From the NCBI RefSeq assembly GCF_964021735.1, contig NZ_CAXIBN010000089.1, positions 1-13,079 on the forward strand: a stretch of 13,079 nucleotides of DNA, given 5' to 3'. A program made the translations under genes and the position numbers. The notes under the pieces are model-generated. The model was not told the DNA's origin and made no database searches. It worked only from the letters and a program-made list of their open reading frames with translations. Positions 1-7,023 of the stretch are shown piece by piece (within the stretch, counting starts at the first letter, position 1; every line of letters starts with the position of its first letter). Origin of the DNA: Wocania_A sp964021735 (GTDB taxonomy: Bacteria > Bacteroidota > Bacteroidia > Flavobacteriales > Flavobacteriaceae).

Positions 1-102
1 AACCCAGCAAACGAACCTGAGTATGAATGCTCAGAGTGTGGCGAACCAATGAGAAAACCTGGTGTGTGTAGTGGCACTTGCCACGAGGCCAGTATGATTT
101 AG
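1..102 (+). CDS. C-terminal fragment of a small Cys-rich (zinc-ribbon-like) protein
   Basis: The reading frame is open from the first base and stops at TAG 100-102, leaving the last 33 residues. The fragment has two cysteine pairs, CSEC and CSGTC, nine residues apart (Cys 10, 13, 23 and 27 of the fragment), the spacing expected for a small zinc-binding knuckle. The surrounding residues are acidic and the tail is short (HEASMI). A terminator follows 25 bases after the stop, so this is the last gene of an upstream unit. The start and any N-terminal domain lie outside the window. The function is not recognised; zinc binding is inferred only from cysteine spacing. An in-frame Met codon at 49 would be too late to keep the first pair, so a start outside the window is preferred. 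Confidence 0.6.
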   Translation, partial: NPANEPEYECSECGEPMRKPGVCSGTCHEASMI

Positions 103-126
103 TTAGTTAGATTAAAGTTGAAATTA

Positions 127-153
127 GGTAGGCAGAAATGCTTACCTTTTTTT
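127..153 (+). terminator. Rho-independent terminator with GAAA tetraloop
   Basis: GGTAGGCA (127-134) pairs with TGCTTACC (139-146) over eight base pairs, one of them G-U, closing a GAAA loop (135-138). Seven T residues follow (147-153). It separates the upstream Cys-rich gene from the tail operon that starts at 203. Confidence 0.85.
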
Positions 154-170
154 ATTATATTTATTCTAGT

Positions 171-200
171 ATAAAAAACCATTTTAAAAACGTTATATAA
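171..200 (+). promoter_or_regulatory. Start-proximal box ACGTTATATAA, copy 1
   Basis: AAAAACGTTATATAA occupies 186-200 and ends two bases before the ATG at 203. The same box precedes the genes at 7024, 8240 and 10490. A-rich ATAAAAA at 171-177 sits where the other copies have a CAAAA-like element, 20 bases upstream of the C of CGTTATATAA. It lies after a terminator and before the first tail gene, as expected for an operon promoter. The box is so close to the ATG that transcription from it would give a leaderless or nearly leaderless mRNA. It is not the textbook Bacteroidota TAnnTTTG box. Confidence 0.6.
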
Positions 201-202
201 GT

Positions 203-853
203 ATGAAAATTGATATTACTGTTCCAAATAATTTAAACGAAATAACATTAAGGCAATACAAGCATTTTCTTAAAATACAAAAGAATGTAGATGATGAGAA
301 GTTTCTAAATGCCAAGATAATAGAAATATTTTGTGGGGTTAAATTACCGCATGTAATGCGCTTAAAAGTTACCGATACGGAACTGATAGTAAAAACCCTT
401 ACAGAAATGTTTGAACAAAAACCCAGGCTTTTAAAACACTTTAAATTAAATGGTGTAAGCTATGGTTTTCATCCACAACTAGATGATTTAACCCTGGGGG
501 AATATATTGACTTAGATACGTTTATTGGCGATTGGGAAAATATAGAAAAGGCTATGGCGGTTTTATATAGGCCAGTAGTAAATAGGTTAAAAGATAAATA
601 TATAATTGAGGAATATAAATTAGGCAAAGATGATTTATTATTAGACATGCCTATGGAGGCAGTTTTGTCATCAATTTTTTTTTTGTGGAATTTAGGTCTA
701 GACTTGTCGGAAGCTATGATGAAATATTTGGAAAAAGCGGAGGGCCAAACCTTGACAAAACATCACAATTCACTTCTAAATGGGGATGGTACAACTCAAT
801 TTTTAGCCTCTCTTGTGGAGACATTACAAGATATGAAGATATCATTAAATTAA
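203..853 (+). CDS. Putative tail assembly chaperone (short form)
   Basis: This 216-aa mainly helical protein has no signal peptide or membrane segment. I recognise it as a type common in aquatic Bacteroidota phages: an N-terminal LRQYKHFLKI helix, a central GEYIDLDTFIGDW motif (about residues 99-111), then the AVLYRPVV segment (about 119-126) and a C-terminal FFLWNLGLDLSEAMMKYL helix. Such genes lie upstream of the tape measure, where siphoviruses encode the chaperone that coats it during tail assembly. A second open frame, shifted by -1, overlaps its last 169 bases and continues to 939, the pattern of lambda G and GT. The start is the ATG directly after the 186-200 box. Chaperone function is inferred from position and frame architecture; family resemblance is from memory. 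It could alternatively be another tail or neck assembly factor. Confidence 0.55.
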   Translation: MKIDITVPNNLNEITLRQYKHFLKIQKNVDDEKFLNAKIIEIFCGVKLPHVMRLKVTDTELIVKTLTEMFEQKPRLLKHFKLNGVSYGFHPQLDDLTLGEYIDLDTFIGDWENIEKAMAVLYRPVVNRLKDKYIIEEYKLGKDDLLLDMPMEAVLSSIFFLWNLGLDLSEAMMKYLEKAEGQTLTKHHNSLLNGDGTTQFLASLVETLQDMKISLN

Positions 854-939
854 ATATACACACCAGTTTAAACCATTTGTGTTTTTTAAGCGAAAAAGCT
901 GAGGTGGAACAAAGTAGAATAAAAAGCAATTTTAAATGA
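685..939 (+). CDS. -1-frame overlapping ORF, likely expressed as a chaperone fusion
   Basis: This frame is open from 634 (after TGA 631-633) to TGA 937-939 and overlaps the 203-853 gene in the -1 frame. It contains no ATG; GTG 685 is the only obvious independent start and sits directly after a run of ten T. From about base 772 the product reads KWGWYNSIFSLSCGDITRYE and continues to a charged tail; I recall this WGWY...GDIT pattern as conserved in related phages, so this part looks coding. The next gene's ATG (936) overlaps this frame's stop as ATGA, as expected if ribosomes reach it. The simplest reading is a GT-type extension made by a -1 frameshift on the upstream gene. The residues encoded before about 760 are probably not translated in this frame. 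The exact shift site is uncertain. Confidence 0.5.
   Translation: MEFRSRLVGSYDEIFGKSGGPNLDKTSQFTSKWGWYNSIFSLSCGDITRYEDIIKLNIHTSLNHLCFLSEKAEVEQSRIKSNFK
730..737 (+). other. Candidate -1 frameshift site GGAAAAAG
   Basis: In the 203-853 frame the codons read TTG GAA AAA GCG. Sliding back one base gives GGA AAA AGC, so the A-site Lys tRNA re-pairs fully, whereas the P-site Glu tRNA gains a mismatch. It resembles the lambda GGGAAAG site but is not a perfect X XXY YYZ heptamer. Its position keeps the helix ending KYLE in the short-form frame and leads into the WGWY segment in the -1 frame. The T10 run at 675-684 is the main alternative. I see no convincing downstream hairpin. Confidence 0.25.
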
Positions 940-1406
940 GCCAACAAGGAATAAGAGGTTACTATCAATTAACTGAAAAAATAAGGGAACAATTAAATTT
1001 AAGCCTGCATACCAATACTATTTCTATTGGGGATATAAGCCAGGTTAATTTAAACAAGCAAGATATATTTCCTTTGGCCCACATGATTGTAAATAGTGTA
1101 ATTGCTGAGGAAAATGTATTAAGGTTTAACTTAAGCATATTAGCATGTGATATTGTTGACCAATCAAAAGATGAAACAATTAATAGATTTACTGGCAACG
1201 ATAACGAACAAGATATTTTAAATACACAACTAGCAGTTTTAAATACATTAATACAACGTTTAAGAAAGGGCGAGTTACACCAAGACATGTATCAATTAAG
1301 TGGCAACCCTACACTAACACCTTTTCATGATAGGTTTGAAAACCAACTTGCTGGTTGGAGTGCTACAATAGAAATACTTATATACAACGATATAAATATT
1401 TGCTAA
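936..1406 (+). CDS. Putative tail terminator / head-tail joining protein
   Basis: This 156-aa soluble protein is probably alpha/beta in fold. Visible features are an N-terminal helix (QLTEKIREQL), a DNEQDILNTQLAVLNTLIQ helix (about residues 88-106), and a C-terminal RFENQLAGWSATIEILI strand region ending NDINIC. I recall the combination of a DN..QD.LNT helix and an F..RFEN.LAGW motif as recurring in aquatic Bacteroidota phages, next to the completion-type gene that follows here. Size and position suit a tail terminator or neck protein, but no catalytic or diagnostic motif proves it. Its ATG overlaps the preceding -1-frame stop (ATGA), and its TAA directly abuts the next ATG, so translation is probably coupled along the operon. 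A generic tail protein is the alternative. Confidence 0.45.
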   Translation: MSQQGIRGYYQLTEKIREQLNLSLHTNTISIGDISQVNLNKQDIFPLAHMIVNSVIAEENVLRFNLSILACDIVDQSKDETINRFTGNDNEQDILNTQLAVLNTLIQRLRKGELHQDMYQLSGNPTLTPFHDRFENQLAGWSATIEILIYNDINIC

Positions 1407-1955
1407 ATGGATTTTAAAAATGTAAATGATGTTTTAAATGGGTTTGCACAATATGTCGTTGATAGTTCTAAAAACAATTTAATTGTTGATAATAAGGGTG
1501 GTGGCAATTTATACAACTCAATAAAATACACTGAGCAAAAAAGCCAGGACATATTTTTATATGAATTTTTAATGGAAGATTATGGGCCTTATGTGGATAA
1601 GGGTGTAAAGGGTTTAACTTCTACCTATCCCGAAACGGCATCGGCATTAAGTAAATTTCAATATGGTAGTGGCACTGGGCCAAAAAATGGTTTAAGGGAT
1701 GGGATAAAAAAATGGGTTGCAGAAAAACGTTTCCAATTTAGGGATAAAAAAGGAAAGTTTTTAAGTTATGAAAGTACTGCATACATTATTGCTAGGAGTA
1801 TTTACAATAAAGGTTTAAAGGCTAATTTATTTTTTACACAACCTTTTGAACTTGGCTTGCGTGAATTACCATTAATGTTAAAAGATGCATTTAGCCTTGA
1901 TATAGAAAATGGAGTTACCGAAGGAGATATAAAATTAACAATAAAAAGAACATGA
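1407..1955 (+). CDS. Putative HK97 gp10-like head-tail / tail completion protein
   Basis: This 182-aa protein has an N-terminal helix (NVNDVLNGFAQYVVDSSKNN), a GGGNLYNSIKY turn (about residues 31-41), a YGPYVDKGVKG segment (about 59-69), then a basic region (KKWVAEKRFQFRDKKGK) and a helix with YIIARSIYNKG followed by FFTQPFE. Proteins of the HK97 gp10 type commonly share this plan: an N-terminal helix, a region placing the protein at the head-tail joint with a (G)xYxxxG-like segment, and a late I.RSI...G helix. Assignment is by remembered pattern and by position next to the terminator-like gene. The start is the ATG abutting the previous stop. The stop overlaps the ATG of the next small ORF by four bases. 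Confidence 0.5.
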   Translation: MDFKNVNDVLNGFAQYVVDSSKNNLIVDNKGGGNLYNSIKYTEQKSQDIFLYEFLMEDYGPYVDKGVKGLTSTYPETASALSKFQYGSGTGPKNGLRDGIKKWVAEKRFQFRDKKGKFLSYESTAYIIARSIYNKGLKANLFFTQPFELGLRELPLMLKDAFSLDIENGVTEGDIKLTIKRT

Positions 1956-2095
1956 ATTGGACACTAGAAATAGCATTCCATTTTCCCCACAATAGGTTTT
2001 TACTTGGCTGGGAATATATGGCAGAAAATGAAACATATAATTACAAAACAATAAGGTTATATTTATTTATAGCTACACTTACACTAGATTTTTAA
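1952..2095 (+). CDS. Small conserved-looking hypothetical protein (47 aa)
   Basis: This ORF fills the apparent gap between two tail genes. The ATG overlaps the previous stop as ATGA and TAA 2093-2095 is one base before the next ATG, so it fits the operon without slack. The product starts MNWTLEIAFHFP, has a central LGWEYM and ends in a hydrophobic RLYLFIATLTLDF strand. I recall short ORFs of the form NWT.EI.F...F..GW...LYLF in related phages at a similar position, but without a known function. The C-terminal stretch is hydrophobic but interrupted by Thr and Asp and is more likely a beta strand than a membrane helix. Confidence 0.6.
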   Translation: MNWTLEIAFHFPHNRFLLGWEYMAENETYNYKTIRLYLFIATLTLDF

Positions 2096-2096
2096 G

Positions 2097-3083
2097 ATGG
2101 CAGATATAGCATTAAGAAACCCACAATTTAAAAGCATAACAATACAAGCATCAGGAACATTATCTGTTGTGTGTGAGGTGTCAATAGATACTGTTTTACG
2201 TTACACTTTGATTAAGAATGTAGAACCTAGTACAACTGTAAATTTTGATGTAGCTGAACTTGCAAGAGATTATATTGAGATAGAATACCAAACAGATTAT
2301 ATACCTCAAACAGTTGCAATTAAAACTGTAATAACACCCTACGATGGTTTAAATGGTACTGGTAATGCATTGCCGTTATTGACAGTAACTTATGATGATG
2401 TAGGTTTTGAGGCGTATGGAACATTTGAAGAGGGTGTAAACCCTGAGGTGCCTTTTGGTAGAACATTACCAACTTTACTGATACCAATAAATGAAGATAC
2501 TGATGAGTTTACAATATTGGCGCCAAATAATAGAACTGGTAAAATACCATACCTTACAAGTAGTTTTAGGGGTGCTGATGCATATACTGGAACAGATACA
2601 AGCGTAACAATACAAGGTGTAGATTGTACCATAAAAAGAATAGATTGCACAAAATATGGCGATGGAAAAAGAATTATTTACATAAACAAATATGGGGCGC
2701 AGCAAGATTTATGGTTCTTTTTAAAAGAAACTAGAAACCTGGCTAGAACAAATGAGGGTTATAAATCAAACACAATAACATATCCTAGTGGTGGTGCAAC
2801 ATATAATATACAAAACGCACCAAACAAAGTATTTAATACACAAGCAAAGCAAACACACACTTTGAGCAGTGGTTATTATCCTGAGTTTTTAAACCAACAA
2901 TTTGAGGAACTATTATTAAGCGAATACGTTTGGTTGTCTACTGTTAAAAAAGGTAGTGGCATTGTCATACCAGTAAAAGTAAAAGATGCAGCAATCAGCT
3001 TTAAAACCACCTTAAACGACAAATTAATAGAATATACTATGGTGTTTGAAGAAGCATACGATTATATAAACAATATTAGATAA
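2097..3083 (+). CDS. Putative tail / baseplate structural protein
   Basis: This 328-aa protein is rich in beta-strand-like sequence and has no signal peptide. Features in order: a beta-rich N-terminal half of alternating hydrophobic residues, a CTIKRIDCTKYGDGKR segment (about residues 176-191), an INKYGAQQDLWFFLKE motif (about 196-211), a TLSSGYYPEFLNQQFEELLLSE stretch (about 255-276), and the end FEEAYDYINNIR. The LWFFLKE and SGYYPE..N..FEELLLSE patterns match a family I remember from marine Bacteroidota phages, always close to the large hub-like protein that follows. The reported function is unknown; a distal tail or baseplate role is inferred from position. TAA overlaps the next ATG (TAATG), indicating translational coupling. 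Confidence 0.5.
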   Translation: MADIALRNPQFKSITIQASGTLSVVCEVSIDTVLRYTLIKNVEPSTTVNFDVAELARDYIEIEYQTDYIPQTVAIKTVITPYDGLNGTGNALPLLTVTYDDVGFEAYGTFEEGVNPEVPFGRTLPTLLIPINEDTDEFTILAPNNRTGKIPYLTSSFRGADAYTGTDTSVTIQGVDCTIKRIDCTKYGDGKRIIYINKYGAQQDLWFFLKETRNLARTNEGYKSNTITYPSGGATYNIQNAPNKVFNTQAKQTHTLSSGYYPEFLNQQFEELLLSEYVWLSTVKKGSGIVIPVKVKDAAISFKTTLNDKLIEYTMVFEEAYDYINNIR

Positions 3084-5209
3084 TGCGTAAACTACAATTA
3101 TATATAAAGGGCCAAAGGGTTGACTTATTTAAAGATGAAAGTGTCGAATTAACGCAAACTATAAAAAACGTAAAAGACATATCAAAAATATTTACTGAGT
3201 TTACACAAACTTTTGCGGTGCCAGCATCAAGGGTTAACAATAAAATATTTAAACACTATTATAACTCAGATATTGTAGATGGTTTTGATGCAAGGATAAA
3301 ACAAGATGCAACAATAGAAATAAATGATTTACCTTTTAAAGAGGGGAAAATAGCATTGCAGGGTGTTGAGTTAAAAAACAATTTAGCCCATACATACAAA
3401 ATAACCTTTTATGGTAATACAGTTGATTTAAAAGACATACTATCTGATGACCAATTAAGCAGCCTTAGTTTTAGTTCTTTTTTCAATAAAGAATATAGTT
3501 TTGACGATGTAAAACTTCACATGCAGCCACCAATTGGAGGTGGAGATAATATTATTGTACCATTAATTACGCATACCAATAGGTTAATTTATGATAGTTC
3601 TACTCACACAACATACGACCCAGAAGCAACAACAAACAACATAAGTCATCACGGAACAGGAACACAACAACAAAATGGTGTATCATATACCCAGTTTAAA
3701 TATGCAGTAAAGGTACCTAGTTTAATTAATGGAATACAAGATAGATATAACATACAATTTTCTGATGATTTTTTTAATGATAATACAAATGAAAAATTTT
3801 GGAACTTGTATATGTGGTTACACCGAAAGAGCGGCGATGTTGAGGTACCTGGAGAAGTGCCAGCTATTTACGAAATAAACGAAGACTTTACACTTACTTC
3901 GACACCACCAGCCTATGTAACATCTGAACTGGATGGAGTAATAACTATTGCGGCGCCAGTAGGAGTAACACCATCATCAATAGTATTTTCTGTATCGCCA
4001 ACAAGTACTTTGCCATACAATATGCAAATGCTAAGAAATGGTGCGGTTGTACTAGAAAAAATAAACGTTACTGGTTTTCAAACCCTTACTTTAAATGCTG
4101 GGGCATTTGGTAATATAAATAATGCTGCATACCAATTACAAATTGCTGGGCAAAATATAGTTGTAAATGCAAATAATATAATAGGAAGAGTTAATTGGCT
4201 TGAACCATTTGGCACCCCAACTTTTGGTTTTGATGAGTACAAAAATGCCGCTACATTTAGCACAAACCAAGTTCCACAATTTAACATAAACCAACAATTA
4301 CCTGAGATGAAAATAATAGATTTTCTAACTGGTATTTTTAAAATGTTTAACCTTACGGCCTATGTGGATAATGTTGGAACAATAGTGGTAAGAACTTTGG
4401 ATAGTTACTATGCAGCAAGTACAAATGTATATAACATAGACAAGTATTTAGATACCACAAAATCAACAACTGATGTAGCATTGCCATTTAATAAAGTTAG
4501 GTTTACATACAAAGGTTTAAAAACATTTTTGGCACAACAATTTAACCAGTTGTTTAATACAAAATGGGGTGGTTTAACATATACACTAAATGGTAATATA
4601 TACGATGCACCAAGTGAGCCATACGAAATAGAAATACCTTTTGAACACATGCAGTTTGAAAGATTATATGATGCGGGTACAACACCGCCAGCGGCAACAG
4701 ATGTACAATGGGGATATTCAGTTAACGAAAACCAACAAGCATACAAGGGCGAACCATTATTATTTTATGCCCATCCAATTTATTACGATGCATCAAATAC
4801 TTCTATAAGAATAAGAAACCCTTTTGATGGCTCAATAGATGATATAGAAAGTTATTTTATACCTAGCAATAGCCTTGATATTGACCCAACAGTAAGTAAA
4901 GTTAATATACATTTTCAAGCTGAATTAAATGAGTATTTAGCAAATGAACCATCATTAACAACACCGCCAGCATCTGCCGAATTTACAGATACTTTATTTG
5001 AAACAGAATACAAAACATATATACAAGAGGTTTTTAACCCTAGTAACAGATTAACTAAGGTAACGGCCATTTTACCTATGAAAGTTTTTTACAATTTAAA
5101 GCTAAATGATAAAATAGAAATGCGGCAAAAAACCTATAAAATAAACTCAATGAAAACCAATTTAACAACTGGCAAAACCGAGTTTGAACTTTTAAATACA
5201 ATATCATGA
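3083..5209 (+). CDS. Putative tail hub / baseplate protein (gp27- or Tal-like)
   Basis: This 708-aa protein has an N-terminal domain with IFTEFTQTFAVPASRVNNKIF (about residues 36-56) and ITFYGNTVDLKDIL (about 107-120). A Thr/Pro/Val-rich beta-type region (about 255-370) looks like an inserted domain. A central motif PEMKIIDFLTGIFKMFNLTAYV (about 407-428) follows, and the C-terminal end is of the type DKIEMRQKTYKINSMKTNL. The I.FL.GIFKMFNLT segment followed by a strand reading TIVVRTLD recalls the second barrel of hub proteins that thread the tail tip. It sits directly upstream of the tape measure, separated only by a small ORF, which is unusual relative to lambda order but consistent with a tail cluster. 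No peptidase or glycosidase motif is evident. The start overlaps the previous stop (TAATG). A general tail-tip protein is the alternative. Confidence 0.5.
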   Translation: MRKLQLYIKGQRVDLFKDESVELTQTIKNVKDISKIFTEFTQTFAVPASRVNNKIFKHYYNSDIVDGFDARIKQDATIEINDLPFKEGKIALQGVELKNNLAHTYKITFYGNTVDLKDILSDDQLSSLSFSSFFNKEYSFDDVKLHMQPPIGGGDNIIVPLITHTNRLIYDSSTHTTYDPEATTNNISHHGTGTQQQNGVSYTQFKYAVKVPSLINGIQDRYNIQFSDDFFNDNTNEKFWNLYMWLHRKSGDVEVPGEVPAIYEINEDFTLTSTPPAYVTSELDGVITIAAPVGVTPSSIVFSVSPTSTLPYNMQMLRNGAVVLEKINVTGFQTLTLNAGAFGNINNAAYQLQIAGQNIVVNANNIIGRVNWLEPFGTPTFGFDEYKNAATFSTNQVPQFNINQQLPEMKIIDFLTGIFKMFNLTAYVDNVGTIVVRTLDSYYAASTNVYNIDKYLDTTKSTTDVALPFNKVRFTYKGLKTFLAQQFNQLFNTKWGGLTYTLNGNIYDAPSEPYEIEIPFEHMQFERLYDAGTTPPAATDVQWGYSVNENQQAYKGEPLLFYAHPIYYDASNTSIRIRNPFDGSIDDIESYFIPSNSLDIDPTVSKVNIHFQAELNEYLANEPSLTTPPASAEFTDTLFETEYKTYIQEVFNPSNRLTKVTAILPMKVFYNLKLNDKIEMRQKTYKINSMKTNLTTGKTEFELLNTIS

Positions 5210-5346
5210 TAAAAGATATAATTGAATTATTGCAGTTTGTTGAGGGGGAAACTGAAAATATAAGAATAGCACAAGGCAAACATAAGTTGCCTGAAACAAT
5301 AAAAGAGGGTTTTAAGCAAATTAAAAAGAAGATAAAATGTCAATAA
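5206..5346 (+). CDS. Small basic hypothetical protein (46 aa)
   Basis: The ATG overlaps the stop of the hub-like gene (ATGA) and the ORF runs ten bases into the tape measure gene, ending TAA 5344-5346. The product begins MIKDIIELLQFVEGE, has a central QGKHKLPETIKEGFKQ and a Lys-rich end. It reads as one or two short amphipathic helices with no membrane segment or known motif. Overlap at both ends and the absence of any other ORF in this 127-base gap make translation plausible. The function is not recognised. A small assembly factor for the tape measure is a guess from position only. Confidence 0.5.
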   Translation: MIKDIIELLQFVEGETENIRIAQGKHKLPETIKEGFKQIKKKIKCQ

Positions 5347-6989
5347 TTGTAGGGGCGGAACTTAAAGCGGACACAAAAAACGCGGTAAGGGAGGTAAAAA
5401 AAGTAAATGAGGAAGTAAAAAAAGTAAGTAAGAACGCTAAAAAAGCTGGCGAAGACCTTACTGAGGGAATGGTTGTTGGTAATGCTGCGGTAAAACAACT
5501 TGATAAGGTAACTAGCGGTTTGGCCTCTGCATTGGTAAAAGTTGCAAAAGCTGCAAAACTAAGTGGTAAGGCCATGCGGGTTGCACTTCTATCTAGTGGT
5601 ATTGGTGCGGTTGTTATATTAGTTGGATTGTTAGTTGAGTATTGGGAAGATATTACTGACTTTATAATGGGTTCTAACAAAGAACTTGAAAAACAAATCT
5701 CGCTTAATAGCGAAAACCTTGACTTGGTAGATAGGAAGCTAAGAAATGTTCAAACATATATTGAGCTACAAAAGGCTGAGGGCAAAAACGTTGATGATTT
5801 ATTAAAAAAAGAAAAAGAGTTAACACAAGAAAAGAGAGATGCATTTTATACATCGTTAAAGGCCCAGCGTATTCTTAGGGATAATTTAAGAGCCAAGCAA
5901 AAACAAGGCAAATTAGATGAAGAAGAAACTGAGGAATTAAGAAAACAAGAAAAAATATATTTAGATTTAGTAAACGCATACAACAAATTTGAACTTAGTT
6001 TAAAAGAGCCAGCAAAAAAGGTTGTTGAAACTGGGCCAACAGAAGAAGAGATACTTGCTGAAAAACAAAGGTTAAAAGCAATAGATGACAAGGCAACAAG
6101 CATAGAAGAAATAACTAAGTTAGAGGATGATTTTTTACAATCGCAATTAGATAAACAAACCCAGGAAGAAAACGCAGTAAGGGATAAATATTTTGCTCAA
6201 ATACAAGCCGCTGAAGAACTTAAAATAGATACAACTGTTTTAGAAGAAGCTAGGCAAAAGGAGCTGCAAGATATAAGAGATAAGTATGCAAAAGAAGAAG
6301 AAGATAAACGAAAGGAGGCCCTTGAAAAAATACAAGACATAGTTAATGATGCAACCGAGCAAACAGAAATAGAAAAACTTGAAAAGGAAAAACAAGCGGC
6401 CCTTGGAGAATTAGAATTATTGGAAGCAACCTGGATGGAAAAACTTAGAGTTGCAGCATATTACCAAAGCAAAATAAATGCGGTTGTAAAAGAGAATAAT
6501 GATGAGGAATTAAAAAATGATAAATTAAAAAACGATGCTAGGCTTAATATGGTTGACCAAACATTGGGGGATGTTACTCGAAAGTTTGATGAACAAAGTG
6601 CTGCCAGTAAGGCTGCGGCGGCGGCCTCTGCATTAATTAACACCTACCAGGGTATCACTGCCGAATTAGCGACAAAGACCGTTACACCTTTTGAAATTGG
6701 CTTAAAAATAGCAAACATTGCAACAGTGGCTGCAATTGGTTTTAAATCTGTAAAAGATATTTTAGCAACAACACCTAGCAATGCATCAGGGGGAAGCAAC
6801 CCAGCGGCTGGAGCAACTGGGCCACAAGCCCCAGCGTTTAATGTTGTGGGTCAAAGTGGTGCAACACAATTAGCGGATGCAATAGGCAGCCAAACACAAC
6901 AACCAAGTCGCGCATACGTCGTGAGCAGTGATGTTACAACGGCCCAGGAAATGGATAGAAATATTATTGAGGGTGCGAGCATTGGCTAA
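5337..6989 (+). CDS. Tail tape measure protein
   Basis: This 550-aa protein sets tail length. It begins with a charged heptad-like helix (about residues 8-40), followed by an Ala-rich region and a hydrophobic segment around 82-101 (VALLSSGIGAVVILVGLLVE), typical of tape measures that insert into the host membrane. Long Glu/Lys-rich coiled coils run from about 112 to 410. An Ala-rich helix with AASALINTYQGITAELA follows (about 425-445), then a Gly/Ala/Pro linker (about 479-502) and the C-terminal block GQSGATQLADAIGSQ...AYVVSSDVTTAQ..DRNIIEGASIG. I recall that C-terminal block as conserved in Bacteroidota phage tape measures. At the usual 0.15 nm per residue, 550 residues would imply a tail of very roughly 80 nm. 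The protein is short for the family but shows no frameshift. No lysozyme or peptidase domain is seen. Confidence 0.75.
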   Translation: MSIIVGAELKADTKNAVREVKKVNEEVKKVSKNAKKAGEDLTEGMVVGNAAVKQLDKVTSGLASALVKVAKAAKLSGKAMRVALLSSGIGAVVILVGLLVEYWEDITDFIMGSNKELEKQISLNSENLDLVDRKLRNVQTYIELQKAEGKNVDDLLKKEKELTQEKRDAFYTSLKAQRILRDNLRAKQKQGKLDEEETEELRKQEKIYLDLVNAYNKFELSLKEPAKKVVETGPTEEEILAEKQRLKAIDDKATSIEEITKLEDDFLQSQLDKQTQEENAVRDKYFAQIQAAEELKIDTTVLEEARQKELQDIRDKYAKEEEDKRKEALEKIQDIVNDATEQTEIEKLEKEKQAALGELELLEATWMEKLRVAAYYQSKINAVVKENNDEELKNDKLKNDARLNMVDQTLGDVTRKFDEQSAASKAAAAASALINTYQGITAELATKTVTPFEIGLKIANIATVAAIGFKSVKDILATTPSNASGGSNPAAGATGPQAPAFNVVGQSGATQLADAIGSQTQQPSRAYVVSSDVTTAQEMDRNIIEGASIG

Positions 6990-6991
6990 AT

Positions 6992-7021
6992 GCAAAATTA
7001 AAAAGTAAAAACGTTATATAT
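6992..7021 (+). promoter_or_regulatory. Start-proximal box ACGTTATATA(T), copy 2
   Basis: AAAAACGTTATATA covers 7007-7020, with T instead of the final A at 7021. It ends two to three bases before the ATG at 7024. GCAAAAT lies at 6992-6998, exactly 20 bases upstream of the C of CGTTATATA, the same arrangement as in copy 3. It lies in the short gap between the tape measure and the protease gene, with no terminator between them, so it would act as an internal promoter for the head genes. Confidence 0.6.
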
Positions 7022-7023
7022 TT

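Noticed and set aside
714..968. Minus-strand ORF opposite the chaperone overlap
   Set aside because: It exists because two frames are already open on the + strand here; the leucine-rich product resembles no known protein and all other genes are on the + strand.
965..1288. Minus-strand ORF of 107 codons
   Set aside because: It is fully inside the tail terminator-like gene, with low-complexity composition and no supporting signal; treated as a shadow.
2053..2075. GGTTATATTTATTTATAG, partly like the box
   Set aside because: It lies inside the 47-aa ORF, lacks ACGTTATATAA and is more than 20 bases from the next ATG.
5390..5435. Short direct repeat with GTAAAAAAAGTAA in the tape measure
   Set aside because: It reflects repeated Val-Lys-Lys-Val codons in a heptad helix, not a mobile or regulatory repeat.
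5321..5680. Minus-strand ORF of 119 codons
   Set aside because: It lies opposite the tape measure start, is dominated by Ser/Thr/Phe runs typical of the complement of Lys/Glu coiled-coil coding, and has no promoter or neighbours on that strand.
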